From: a virus
Length of the DNA: 38,013 bases
IMG/VR virus record: IMGVR_UViG_3300020596_000062
Location: 1 to 38,013 of that record
Strand: one strand, 5' to 3'
In this document: in pieces, positions 30,439-37,785 of the stretch
Numbering within the stretch: position 1 is the stretch's first letter
How the letters are laid out: the number at the start of each line of letters is the position of its first letter
The notes under the pieces: generated by a model
Database searches by the model: none
Told to the model about the DNA's origin: nothing
Seen by the model: only the letters and a program-made list of their open reading frames with translations
Made by a program: the position numbers and the translations under genes

Positions 30439-30786
30439 CTAGAACAACTCTGCTGCTGTCTCGGTTGTGGCTTCTTCGCTCTTGTCTTTGCGTGACGGCG
30501 TAAAGTTAATCTTGTCTGCTTTGACGGTGACGTAGTACCCGTTCCCTTCTTTGGCTTTGTCCAAAGTCATCGAACCTTGGATGATTACGTTGCTGCCCTT
30601 CTTTAGATATTTTTGGGCAAAGCTGTTGTCCCAAACTTCCACGTTGAACCAGTCGGTAACAGTCTCGCCCTTGCGGGTTCGGTCAACGGGAATCGAAAAC
30701 TTGGTGACAGTCTTTTCACCAACCGCTTTGTGTTCTGGGTCTTTGGCAATGAATCCAACCAACGTCGTTTGAATAAATCCACTCAT
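30439..30786 (-). CDS. ssb: Single-stranded DNA-binding protein
   Basis: This 115-residue protein has the bacterial SSB OB-fold order: MSGFIQTTLVGFIAKDPE, KTVTKFSIPVDRTRKGETVT, DWFNVEVWDNSFAQKYLKKG, and VIIQGSMTL. It coats single-stranded DNA during replication and annealing. The C-terminus is acidic but ends ETAAELF rather than the canonical DDDIPF. Host partner binding through the tip may therefore be weak or adapted. It overlaps the exonuclease gene by ATGA. Confidence 0.92.
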   Translation of the reverse strand: MSGFIQTTLVGFIAKDPEHKAVGEKTVTKFSIPVDRTRKGETVTDWFNVEVWDNSFAQKYLKKGSNVIIQGSMTLDKAKEGNGYYVTVKADKINFTPSRKDKSEEATTETAAELF

Positions 30787-31973
30787 TCGTTTAGCTCCGG
30801 TTTGGGGGTTGCGACTTCTCTTATTGAGGATGATGCGCGGATCGACATTAACCCGCGACGGGTTAACAGGGTTTCAGCTTCACGGTACAATTTGGCGGCC
30901 GGTTCGTTCAGCGTCTTGGCATGAGACTGTAGGGCCTTTTTAATTGCTGTCTGGGTAAGGTCTAAACTGTTAAAAACAACATTGCGCGCGACCTCATCTC
31001 CGAACTCTTCTTTAAGAGCGTCGATTACTTTATTTGCATCAGAGTCTATCACTTTGTTTTGTACGTTAACTAGTTTCAATGTACGGCCATTTCCGATGTC
31101 TACAGGTTCTTCGTGAACACTGTCTTTTACCGCTTTAATAATTTGTTCAGCGATGTCACGAATTGCCGACGCTTTTTGATACGCCTCCGCTTTAGCTTTT
31201 GTGGATAGCGTTTTTGCAATTGTCTGCACATCTAGACCAAACACTTTTTGCAACAACCCCAACCGCGCGGGGCAATGCAACTGCGCGGGGCAGTTCTTAC
31301 AGTGCGGACCTTCCACGACGTCCGGAACGCCACGGTCCACTTGCTGGCGTTGCGCTTTGCGCACGTTCGTCGCGATGTCGCGCAATTCGGACTCAACCAT
31401 CAGTAGGTCAAGTTCCCCTAAAGAATGGTCCAGTCGAGTTATATCTCCCTCTTCGTTGATTTTGATTAACCCAATGCGCGCCTCTAGTTTTCCGTGGGCG
31501 CGCGCCGCCGCCAACGCGTAGAACTTGAGCTGTAAATTGTGTTCCGGCGCCGTCAAATGGCCACCAAAGCCAACCTTCCAATCCCAGATTTCAACATGGT
31601 TTTCAAAGATGCCCACGACGTCTGAGGTTCCATAGAATTCGGCGGGGTCGATGTCTTTGTATTTGCGGTTAACAACCTCGAATAAACGCCCCGCGCCCGT
31701 TGCGTGGTTCCACGCCAGACCGACCTCGCGTTGGTATTGCTCGCCAATGGGCAGACCAGACAATTCAATCAGCCGGCACAAATCTTGGTACTCGACCGGA
31801 ACCTGCGCGATTGCTGTTTCGCGATCCGACTCCGGACGCACCAGCTCCAAAAAGCGGTGAATTGCCGTGCCTCGTTCCATCGCGCCCGAGGCCAGTGAAC
31901 GGACATGTGGCAACACTTGGGAACCAGCGCAGATTGCTGCCAGTTGTAAACTAGAGGCACTGGGTAAGCTCAT
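30783..31973 (-). CDS. PD-(D/E)XK exonuclease, DUF2800/Cas4-like
   Basis: The protein has 396 residues from the ATG overlapping the upstream stop. The RecB-like nuclease core shows G-x-x-IHRFLELV (about 37-45), DVVGIFENHVEIWDWKVG (about 118-135, the D...E-x-K active site in variant form) and a Gln-containing helix HNLQLKFYALAAARA. A cysteine cluster HCKNCPAQLHCPARL (about 223-237) resembles Cas4/AddB-type iron-sulfur binding. Such enzymes resect DNA ends for the ERF annealase two genes upstream. The C-terminal 150 residues are helical. The dispersed motif at 31792-31800 encodes PVEY. Confidence 0.85.
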   Translation of the reverse strand: MSLPSASSLQLAAICAGSQVLPHVRSLASGAMERGTAIHRFLELVRPESDRETAIAQVPVEYQDLCRLIELSGLPIGEQYQREVGLAWNHATGAGRLFEVVNRKYKDIDPAEFYGTSDVVGIFENHVEIWDWKVGFGGHLTAPEHNLQLKFYALAAARAHGKLEARIGLIKINEEGDITRLDHSLGELDLLMVESELRDIATNVRKAQRQQVDRGVPDVVEGPHCKNCPAQLHCPARLGLLQKVFGLDVQTIAKTLSTKAKAEAYQKASAIRDIAEQIIKAVKDSVHEEPVDIGNGRTLKLVNVQNKVIDSDANKVIDALKEEFGDEVARNVVFNSLDLTQTAIKKALQSHAKTLNEPAAKLYREAETLLTRRGLMSIRASSSIREVATPKPELNE

Positions 31974-32161
31974 TTTGGACCCCGCTTGAGATTCAGACAC
32001 AGCCAACTAACCTTGTGTTTCTTGGGTTTAGTTGTCTGGGCTATTGCGCCCGCCGTCTGACACTCCACGCGCGTTTCGAATCCCGTCAGCACTTCGACTT
32101 CGGAGCGTGCGCGGTTGTCTACGTTCATCGACACAGCCAGAATTAGAACCCATGAAGTCAT
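31970..32161 (-). CDS. Small protein with a hydrophobic N-terminus
   Basis: This 63-residue protein begins MTSWVLILAVSM, continues with a polar stretch containing GFETRVECQTAGAIAQ, and ends KVSWLCLNLKRGPK. It resembles the many small exported phage proteins with two cysteines that could pair in the periplasm. Coupled by ATGA on both sides. Function is unknown. Confidence 0.65.
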   Translation of the reverse strand: MTSWVLILAVSMNVDNRARSEVEVLTGFETRVECQTAGAIAQTTKPKKHKVSWLCLNLKRGPK

Positions 32162-32823
32162 TGGGTCACCTTGGTTAATTCTGCGATTCGTTGCTGATAC
32201 AGCGGAGTCACCATTTTTTTCTCCGACTCCGACAACTGCAGCGACTTCAGTGCCGCCAACGCGGCGCGTTCATCTTGTGCGGACGCGAGCAACTGTTTGG
32301 CTTGGTCTACTTTACTCGGGTGACCGCGGTCAGAAGACACAGAGGTGGAAGCGCCGGCTGCTTGTCCCAACGAGATAGAAGCGTTTCCAGCATATTTCTT
32401 AGGTGCGTCATGTTTTGACTCCTTTGAATGAGAGGCGGCATTTGCATCGTCGTCGTCGTCGGCGACAATTCCGAGCGCGGCGCACAGGGCGTACCGCTTT
32501 AAATATGTGATGGCTGAACCAACACCCTGAGGATCGTTCTTCGCAAGCGCGGTGCTAAACGGGGGGAACGCCATGAACTCACCGGAGGTGTGAACTAACA
32601 TCGTAGTCATACCCAGACGGTTATTCTCCGCGTCACAGGGGTACTGAATTACAGCCAGCCCGTTGTTGCTGAGGACGTCGCGGCAAGCCGCCCACACAGC
32701 GCCGAGATCCGCGTACCGCGATTTGAAATGAGGATTGGTAGAGTCTTTGATGGCAACTTGCATTGAGCCTTGGGCAGACACGAATGCTTTTAATAGTGAC
32801 GCCACGCTGTCGGATCGGTTCAT
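32158..32823 (-). CDS. erf: ERF-family single-strand annealing recombinase
   Basis: This 221-residue protein carries the ERF signature GVGSAITYLKRYALCAALGI followed by the acidic run VADDDDDAN (about 101-129). Earlier conserved parts are NPHFKSRYADLGAVW and GLAVIQYPCD. ERF proteins form rings that anneal complementary single strands, helping circularisation and recombination. The C-terminal third is Ser/Ala-rich linker and helix. It works with the neighbouring exonuclease and SSB. The start overlaps the previous stop as TAATG. Confidence 0.93.
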   Translation of the reverse strand: MNRSDSVASLLKAFVSAQGSMQVAIKDSTNPHFKSRYADLGAVWAACRDVLSNNGLAVIQYPCDAENNRLGMTTMLVHTSGEFMAFPPFSTALAKNDPQGVGSAITYLKRYALCAALGIVADDDDDANAASHSKESKHDAPKKYAGNASISLGQAAGASTSVSSDRGHPSKVDQAKQLLASAQDERAALAALKSLQLSESEKKMVTPLYQQRIAELTKVTQ

Positions 32824-33155
32824 TAGTTGTTCCTCAATAGTTTGCGGTGTGGGTTTGTTTCGTCGTTGGCGATTTGCTGAAAGGGCGAAGCGGCCGGATA
32901 CTCGCCATAGCTTTGGTCATACACTTCAACGTCTTGCCAGTAGCGGCTCTCCAGACATTCACGAATCCGCACCAACAGCTTGATGCGTTCGTTCAGGCGT
33001 AACCAAGTGCCCAGCGGAACCTTTCCGCGTTGTCGTGCCCGGGTCATCTCAATCAACCGCTCAGCGTGCTGAATGCGGCCGGCAGTCTTCTCTATGTTCC
33101 ACTGCAATCTTTTCTGTTCAGTTGAAAGAACCACCAGACACCCGCCTGAGCGCAT
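32823..33155 (-). CDS. Hypothetical basic helical protein, first gene of the leftward early operon
   Basis: The protein has 110 residues from the ATG at 33155; a TTG at 33188 would give 121. No good ribosome-binding site marks either start. It is helical and basic (LQWNIEKTAGRIQHAERLIE, RARQRGKVPLGTWLRLNERI) with a Tyr-rich acidic C-terminus. No family was recognised. The early leftward promoter should lie in the divergent gap 33156-33296, where GCTATTAAT on the minus strand is a possible -10. Confidence 0.6.
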   Translation of the reverse strand: MRSGGCLVVLSTEQKRLQWNIEKTAGRIQHAERLIEMTRARQRGKVPLGTWLRLNERIKLLVRIRECLESRYWQDVEVYDQSYGEYPAASPFQQIANDETNPHRKLLRNN

Positions 33156-33296
33156 GCACCGTTTGCAAGCTTGCAGAACAATACACAAACATTAATAGCA
33201 TTGCAATTGGGGTGTGTATGCGGTGTTTCGACACATTCCCGGTACTTCGTGTTTGTGTTATTGTTTGTCTCTGCGTTGCACACCAAGAGGTTTCAA

Positions 33297-33494
33297 ATGC
33301 CCGTGCCCAAGCTGGATCCAAAACAAAAAGGCAGTAGTTTCAACGTCGTCGTCAGATTCCCAAACTCGACAATCAAGCAAATCAGGAGAACCGCAAAGGC
33401 TTACGGGTACGCCAGTGTGTCCGAGTACATCCGGGAGGCTGCCGCCGCATTCCCCGTGCTTATGGATGAGGCAGTGGAGAGAGGTGACAAGTGA
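33297..33494 (+). CDS. Ribbon-helix-helix DNA-binding protein (Arc/CopG-like)
   Basis: The protein has 65 residues from the ATG behind AAGAGG. The sequence GSSFNVVVRFPNSTIKQIRR then TAKAYGYASVSEYIREAAAA is a beta strand followed by two helices, the MetJ/Arc fold that binds operators as a dimer of dimers. As the first gene rightward from a divergent control region, it is a likely autorepressor or early switch protein. The next gene starts at a GTG overlapping its stop. It is a candidate binder for one of the palindromes described here. Confidence 0.8.
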   Translation: MPVPKLDPKQKGSSFNVVVRFPNSTIKQIRRTAKAYGYASVSEYIREAAAAFPVLMDEAVERGDK

Positions 33495-35779
33495 GTACCT
33501 CCCAACGCGTTGATACTGAGCGGCTCATGGCCGATGCGGGGCAAGAAGGCTTTGTGAAGTTCCTGGACAAGGAAGGGATTGCGTTTTCTCGTGCGGGGGA
33601 AACATTGCGTTTGGATTGCCCCACCACCGCGTGCAAACACAAAGATCCTGGCGACGAGGATGCGGCTGTGTTCTACGGCGACCAACATGGTTGGAAGTGG
33701 AAATGTCACAGCTGTAGCACGTACGGATCGCTGCTCGATTTGGTCCAGACGGTTAAACGAATAGATTTCAAGCCTGCGCTTGCTTACGTAGAAGAGTTGC
33801 TGGGCATTTCCGCAAAACCGGCAGCTCCTGGCATGGGCAAAGTACGTAAGCTGATTACGCCCGATGCCGAGAAGATTTGGGAACAGCTCAATCCAACCGG
33901 AACGCCCGCGGCTATGGACTATCTGGCGGGGCGCAATTTACGGGGCGCTGCGACCGAGGAAATGTCTTTAATTCGTTTCGCCCCTGGCACGTGCCAGAAT
34001 GACTTTGTTAAATTCATCAGCACGACGCATCCTGTTGCGGTGCCGTTGTCTGATGTGAACGGCGACATCCAATCCATCGTGTTTCGCGCCATTACAAAAG
34101 TTGAGGGGGCCACCAAACTCAACCTTAAGCATTGCCCAACAAAGGGGGTCTTCTTCGGTGAGCCGTGGCGTCTAGATGAATGCAACACCGTTGCTGTCGC
34201 CGAGGGTATGGCTGACACGCTTGCGCTACAGCTGTGGGCGCCGAAGGATGTCTGTGTTGTAGGCGCACCCGGAAAGGATTGTTTAGTTGCCCTAGCAGAG
34301 GTCCTGTCGGGTAATGATATTGATGTGGCGGGCAAGTTTTTCATGTTGTTCCCTCAGAATGACAGACCCAAGAACGCGAGCCGCAAAGAGTTTCTTAAGC
34401 TCGCGGCGTTATTGCGAGCGCGTGGAGCAAAGGCGCGTGTTGTCGCTACACCGGGGCAGTTTGAAGATGTTGCTGCCTGGCGCAATGATGAGAGGGATGC
34501 AGCGTGGCCGGAAGCGGAACGCCGAGAACCCGAAAGCACTTCGAGCAGCAAGACAATCAGAATGGACGCCCCCGAAGAAATTGAGTGGGGCGCTAATTTA
34601 CAATCATTGGTTAGAGCATTTCGCGATCCGGAAATGCGCAAGCTTATACTGCAGCAGTCCGAGCACCTTCGCTTTAACGCATTGAGCTTGGATGTTGTTT
34701 TGAAGAATGGTCCGCTGACAGATTGGGACATCACGCCGATTCGATACCAGCTCGAGATCCATATTCCCTCAGCCCGTAAGGTGAGGTTCTCCAAGGATGA
34801 TGTCGGTGACGCGCTGATGGCCGTGGCCCGCGAAAATATCTTTAACCCCATCCAAGACTATTTGAATGGGCTGCAATGGGATGGCGTTTCTCGACTAGGT
34901 CCGGTCGGAGTTATCAATAAGGTTCTGGGGCGTGACGGAACCGAGCTTGAAACTGCTTTCATTCGTAAGTTCATGGTGGCCGCGGTTGCGCGTGCCATGG
35001 CACCTGGCTGCAAGTTTGACAGCACGCTGATTATGACCGGCCCCGGCGAATCTTATAAGAGCACGTTTTGTAGAGTGCTGGCCGGTGACGATTACTTCCG
35101 CGATTCCCACATTGACATTAACACCAAGGATGGATTGACCGCCCTCAAGGGCAATTGGATTATCGAGTGGTCCGAGCTGACAGCGGTCAAGCGCGCGAAG
35201 GACCAAGACACCATTAAATCGTACTTGTCCGCCACGGTTGACAAATACAGACCCCCGTATGGCAGGACAGACATTTCGGTGCCCCGCGCATGTGTAATTG
35301 TGGGAACCACTAATGACTCGGAGTTTTTGAGTGATCCCACAGGCAACAGACGCTACTGGCCGCTAACCCTCAAGGGGAATATCGACATCGCGTGGGTTGT
35401 AGCGAACCGAGACCAGTTATGGGCAGAGGCGGTTTCTATTTTCAAAACGTGGTTGGCGGGGCGCCCCATCAGCCACTGTTATGTACAGAATGACCCAACC
35501 AAGCCGTGGTTGCTCACCAAGACCGAGCAGCAGCTACAGGCGCCCGAGGCCAGGAAGTACGAACTGTCGGACGAATGGGAAGACGAAGTACGTGGGCGTG
35601 TCGCTAAGTTACCACGTGGCTTTTCCATCCGAGAGGTTTTGGTGGACATAGGCAAACAAGAAGGCCACATCACCCGCGCAGATGAAATGCGTATGGGCAA
35701 GGTCCTGAGGACTCTGCGGTTTACCAAACGCCAGGATGGTCATGGCCGTAATCGCTGGTTTCCATTAGACGCTGCCTAG
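33491..35779 (+). CDS. Primase-helicase (zinc finger, TOPRIM-like, VapE/VirE-type ATPase)
   Basis: The 762-residue protein starts with a CHC2-like zinc finger (LDCPTTAC around 41-48, WKCHSC around 70-75). A TOPRIM-like segment (TVAVAEGMADTLALQLW, near 230) follows. The C-terminal ATPase has Walker A GPGESYKST (about 517-525), Walker B-like NWIIEWSEL (about 555-563), then IKSYLSATVDKYRPPYGRT and VIVGTTNDSEFLSDPTGNRR. The last is the hallmark of the virulence-associated E family. It probably makes primers and unwinds DNA at the phage origin, with the family A polymerase. It starts at GTG 33491, coupled to the ribbon-helix-helix gene. Confidence 0.9.
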   Translation: MSTSQRVDTERLMADAGQEGFVKFLDKEGIAFSRAGETLRLDCPTTACKHKDPGDEDAAVFYGDQHGWKWKCHSCSTYGSLLDLVQTVKRIDFKPALAYVEELLGISAKPAAPGMGKVRKLITPDAEKIWEQLNPTGTPAAMDYLAGRNLRGAATEEMSLIRFAPGTCQNDFVKFISTTHPVAVPLSDVNGDIQSIVFRAITKVEGATKLNLKHCPTKGVFFGEPWRLDECNTVAVAEGMADTLALQLWAPKDVCVVGAPGKDCLVALAEVLSGNDIDVAGKFFMLFPQNDRPKNASRKEFLKLAALLRARGAKARVVATPGQFEDVAAWRNDERDAAWPEAERREPESTSSSKTIRMDAPEEIEWGANLQSLVRAFRDPEMRKLILQQSEHLRFNALSLDVVLKNGPLTDWDITPIRYQLEIHIPSARKVRFSKDDVGDALMAVARENIFNPIQDYLNGLQWDGVSRLGPVGVINKVLGRDGTELETAFIRKFMVAAVARAMAPGCKFDSTLIMTGPGESYKSTFCRVLAGDDYFRDSHIDINTKDGLTALKGNWIIEWSELTAVKRAKDQDTIKSYLSATVDKYRPPYGRTDISVPRACVIVGTTNDSEFLSDPTGNRRYWPLTLKGNIDIAWVVANRDQLWAEAVSIFKTWLAGRPISHCYVQNDPTKPWLLTKTEQQLQAPEARKYELSDEWEDEVRGRVAKLPRGFSIREVLVDIGKQEGHITRADEMRMGKVLRTLRFTKRQDGHGRNRWFPLDAA

Positions 35780-35821
35780 CAGGCAATTAAACGTTTGGTA
35801 CGATGGATACGCTTGCGCCAA

Positions 35822-35851
35822 TTGACGGAATGTATTACACGCCTCTATGTT
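35822..35851 (+). promoter_or_regulatory. Possible promoter of the HTH-receiver gene
   Basis: TTGACG (35822-35827) and TATGTT (35846-35851) are 18 bases apart. The predicted start near 35858 would favour the ATG at 35862 with little or no leader. Confidence 0.4.
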
Positions 35852-35861
35852 TGAGGCGCTC

Positions 35862-36455
35862 ATGCAAGGAACTAAGAAGACCGCAGACGATGCACTTCCC
35901 AAGGTTGGAGAATATTACTCCACTATTGAGATCGGGAAGATGTTGGATGTCACACCATCTACGGTGTGGCGTTGGATTAAGCAGGGCAGACTGAACGCGT
36001 ACAACACGCCAGGCGGACACAGACGAGTCCCCATCGCGGATCTACGCGAGTTCATAATCAAGAACGACATTCCCGTACCCACGATGCTGAGCTCGGCGGT
36101 CATCAAGTTATTGGTGATTGACGACCATGCAAAGGTCCTGTCGAGTCTTGATAAAGAAATCAAATCCGCGAAGGCCCCAATTGAGCTGATTGTGACCACA
36201 TCGGGCATTGATGCGATCATGATGATGGACAAGGAGAAGCCAGACGCCGCGCTGATTGATTTGAACATGCGCGAGGTTGATGGGCTGGCATTGGTTCGCA
36301 GGTTGGCCCAGAAGTACGCTGGCGGCCCGCTGAGGGTACTTACGATGACTGACTCGCTGACGGCCAAGGCCACAACAGAATCCGCCAAGGCGGGTGCAAT
36401 GGGGTGTCTGAAGAAACCCATCAAAGCGGCCATGCTGATGAAGCTGTTGAAGTAG
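35862..36455 (+). CDS. Excisionase-type HTH fused to a response-regulator receiver domain
   Basis: The protein has 197 residues from the ATG at 35862, behind GAGG; ATG at 35847 is possible. The N-terminal domain (about 18-66) reads EYYSTIEIGKMLDVTPSTVW then RWIKQGRLNAYNTPGGHRRV, a MerR/excisionase-type winged helix-turn-helix. The C-terminal half is a CheY-like receiver with all key residues: LLVIDDH (D87, D88), ALIDLNM (phospho-acceptor D133), VLTMT (switch Thr about 161-163) and CLKKPI (K185). It could be a phosphorylation-controlled excisionase or a lysis-lysogeny regulator that senses host kinases or acetyl phosphate; this is inference. No kinase gene is present in the phage. Confidence 0.88.
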   Translation: MQGTKKTADDALPKVGEYYSTIEIGKMLDVTPSTVWRWIKQGRLNAYNTPGGHRRVPIADLREFIIKNDIPVPTMLSSAVIKLLVIDDHAKVLSSLDKEIKSAKAPIELIVTTSGIDAIMMMDKEKPDAALIDLNMREVDGLALVRRLAQKYAGGPLRVLTMTDSLTAKATTESAKAGAMGCLKKPIKAAMLMKLLK

Positions 36456-36571
36456 CGTTACCTGGGAGGGGTGCGCTGCTGGGGCGGCGGAACGAACTGG
36501 CCAAGTCCGGTCGAAGAATATTATGTGCGAGGCTCGAGTCGGATCTATACGCACACAACCCAGGGATACCC

Positions 36572-36585
36572 TGAACAGCTGTTCA
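36572..36585. promoter_or_regulatory. Perfect 14-bp palindrome TGAACAGCTGTTCA
   Basis: The site contains GAAC-N4-GTTC, the core pattern of LexA boxes of the Bacillus type. It lies about 115 bases past the HTH-receiver gene. It may be an SOS or repressor operator; the binding protein is unknown. Confidence 0.4.
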
Positions 36586-36700
36586 TGTAGGTTTTACCTG
36601 ATACTACCGACTACTTACAGGCTACCTTTTTTTTGTGATGTCTTGGCACTTTCCTTAATGATTTCATGCATTAAGAACCATACTAGATACTATAGATAAC

Positions 36701-36738
36701 TATTATATATATATATATATATATAAATATAGCTATAG
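36701..36738. other. AT tract, possible DNA unwinding element
   Basis: About 38 bases consist of alternating TA with two short breaks, ending TATAGCTATAG. Nothing comparable occurs elsewhere in the genome. Low melting stability next to repeat arrays fits an origin. Confidence 0.5.
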
Positions 36739-36922
36739 CAGTACAGCAGCACATGCACTGAGCCAGGGTTAGGAAACAGGGGTCTAGATATCAGGTGTTA
36801 TTTGGCCCCAGTAATTCCAGGCACTTGGGTCCAAAAATACAGGTGACCTCAGAATGGGGTGTTTTTAGCCACCAATCGCTCAGGTAGGATCACCCGCGAA
36901 AGGTAGGACACCAGTCCACATC

Positions 36923-37054
36923 CAGTCTCGTTTGTGAGACGGGTGATTATCGACCCGCGTAAATGTTTACGCACCTGGACCGACTGCGTAAATGTTTACG
37001 CACCTGGAAACCGGCCGCACACCAAAAACAAACAGTCTCGTTTGTGAGACGGGT
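36923..37054. repeat. A-B-B-A array of paired palindromic repeats
   Basis: Repeat A (CAGTCTCGTTTG then TGAGACGGGT, 22 bp) is at 36923-36944 and 37033-37054; each can form a GTCTC/GAGAC hairpin. Repeat B (GCGTAAATGTTTACGC then ACCTGGA, 23 bp) is at 36957-36979 and 36986-37008, spaced 29 bp start to start. Its palindrome GCGTAAA/TTTACGC is perfect. The two types of dimer-binding site suggest initiator or repressor binding. Confidence 0.85.
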
Positions 37055-37193
37055 CATCAGCACCCCGCGCATAATATTTACCTCGACCGGAACCACAGCA
37101 GTTCCCGCGACTTACTGTACTGGACTGGCAATTGTACCGTAACTCGTCCACGAACACTACCAGTGGTATGTGGGCAAGCGCCCTACCCCGACA

Positions 37194-37252
37194 GGTGGGG
37201 GGTGTGGGGGTGGGGTATGACACCTCGGGGGGTGGGGTATGAGAGTGGGGGG
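37194..37252 (+). other. G-rich direct repeats with G-quadruplex potential
   Basis: Six runs of at least four G (starting 37197, 37206, 37212, 37227, 37234, 37247) lie within 56 bases. GGTGGGGTATGA occurs twice. The first four runs could form a quadruplex on the plus strand. Confidence 0.6.
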
Positions 37253-37271
37253 CATACATTAAAAATTTTCA

Positions 37272-37333
37272 GGAATAAGTCAACGTTTCTTTACATACCT
37301 GCGGAATAAGTCAACGTTTCTTTACATACCTGC
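37272..37333 (+). repeat. Perfect 31-bp tandem duplication
   Basis: Units 37272-37302 and 37303-37333 are identical, running from GGAATAAGTCAACG to TTTACATACCTGC, with no spacer. They may be protein-binding iterons or a recent slippage duplication. Confidence 0.9.
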
Positions 37334-37340
37334 CCCCATG

Positions 37341-37367
37341 TGTATAGTTTTACTGGTTTTCTATACA
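37341..37367. promoter_or_regulatory. Inverted repeat TGTATAG/CTATACA
   Basis: TGTATAG (37341-37347) and CTATACA (37361-37367) flank a 13-base spacer directly upstream of the duplicated gene start. The right half includes TATACAAT, a possible -10. It is a likely operator or promoter for the gene at 37409. Confidence 0.5.
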
Positions 37368-37421
37368 ATACACCCCATGAATCCATCAGTTTCTATACAA
37401 TACACCCCATGAATCCATCAG
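37358..37421 (+). repeat. Perfect 32-bp tandem duplication spanning promoter and start codon
   Basis: Units 37358-37389 and 37390-37421 are identical. Each holds TATACAAT, a short CACCCC leader, and the first four codons ATGAATCCATCA. The upstream copy opens only an 11-codon frame ending at the TGA that overlaps the downstream ATG (CATGA), so it acts as a decoy or upstream frame. Confidence 0.9.
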
Positions 37422-37600
37422 ACTGGATTGAATTCAGCCCAGAAACGCTAATTCGGACCACGAATAAAGCTTATTGCATCCGAATGCATGGATTGCCTGT
37501 CTGGGTCCCTAAGTCGGCCACACGGTGGCCTCCCACGAAATTCGAAGATGGGGTCACGCTGGTGGTCGTAAAGCGCTGGTGGGCCGCCAAGGCGCTGTAA
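37409..37600 (+). CDS. Small phage protein (WVPKS-type)
   Basis: The protein has 63 residues from the ATG in the second 32-bp unit. The pattern LIRTTNKAYCIRMHG then LPVWVPKSATRWP resembles a family of small phage proteins of unknown function with a central W-x-PKS turn. A C-terminal beta strand and a Trp pair (LVVVKRWWAAKAL) follow. It is the first gene after the control region, in an operon that continues across the junction to rusA. Confidence 0.7.
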   Translation: MNPSDWIEFSPETLIRTTNKAYCIRMHGLPVWVPKSATRWPPTKFEDGVTLVVVKRWWAAKAL

Positions 37601-37767
37601 TGGGCTACGGCGGGTGTTTCTACCCCCAATGCACCATAAACCGGCTCGGTCCCGCTAAATTGACGCATTGCGGCATGATTCTGACGGACACTATCTCGAT
37701 GGACCGCAAAATCGGCAGCTTTCGCGCATTACCGATGCATTACCCCGCAGCTTCCATCGGCATATGA
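37600..37767 (+). CDS. Small Cys-containing hypothetical protein
   Basis: This 55-residue frame starts at the ATG that overlaps the upstream stop as TAATG, the coupling used repeatedly in this genome. It contains three cysteines (GGCFYPQC and HCGM) and ends ALPMHYPAASIGI. No family was recognised. Its stop overlaps a palindromic operator-like site. Confidence 0.5.
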   Translation: MGYGGCFYPQCTINRLGPAKLTHCGMILTDTISMDRKIGSFRALPMHYPAASIGI

Positions 37768-37785
37768 GTACCCATATGTACTCAT
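37764..37785. promoter_or_regulatory. Inverted repeat ATGAGTAC/GTACTCAT
   Basis: Two perfect eight-base arms (37764-37771, 37778-37785) surround six bases. It lies in the roughly 208-bp gap before rusA. The gap also holds two ACATCGGCAA repeats, a strong dispersed motif (37869-37877) and a weak TATAAG box in the junction overlap. A repressor site is likely. Confidence 0.5.

Larger units (their letters stand above)
36456..37408. other. Gene-free 953-bp control region, candidate replication origin
   Basis: No credible gene was found. In order it holds a strong dispersed motif (36506-36514), a perfect 14-bp palindrome (36572), a T8 run (36627-36634), a 38-bp AT tract (36701-36738) and several CAGGT words. 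The A-B-B-A repeat array (36923-37054), another dispersed motif (37083-37091), G-rich repeats (37194-37252) and two perfect tandem duplications (37272-37333, 37358-37421) follow. An AT-rich unwinding tract beside iteron-like repeats, next to the primase-helicase operon, is what a phage origin would look like. The assignment is inference. Confidence 0.6.

Noticed and set aside
36923-37054. A CRISPR array
   Set aside because: There are only two copies each of two different repeats, spacers are irregular, and no cas genes are present.
36992-37309. A 105-codon plus-strand frame through the control region
   Set aside because: It runs through tandem and G-rich repeats, has no ribosome-binding site, and its composition follows the DNA repeats rather than a protein.
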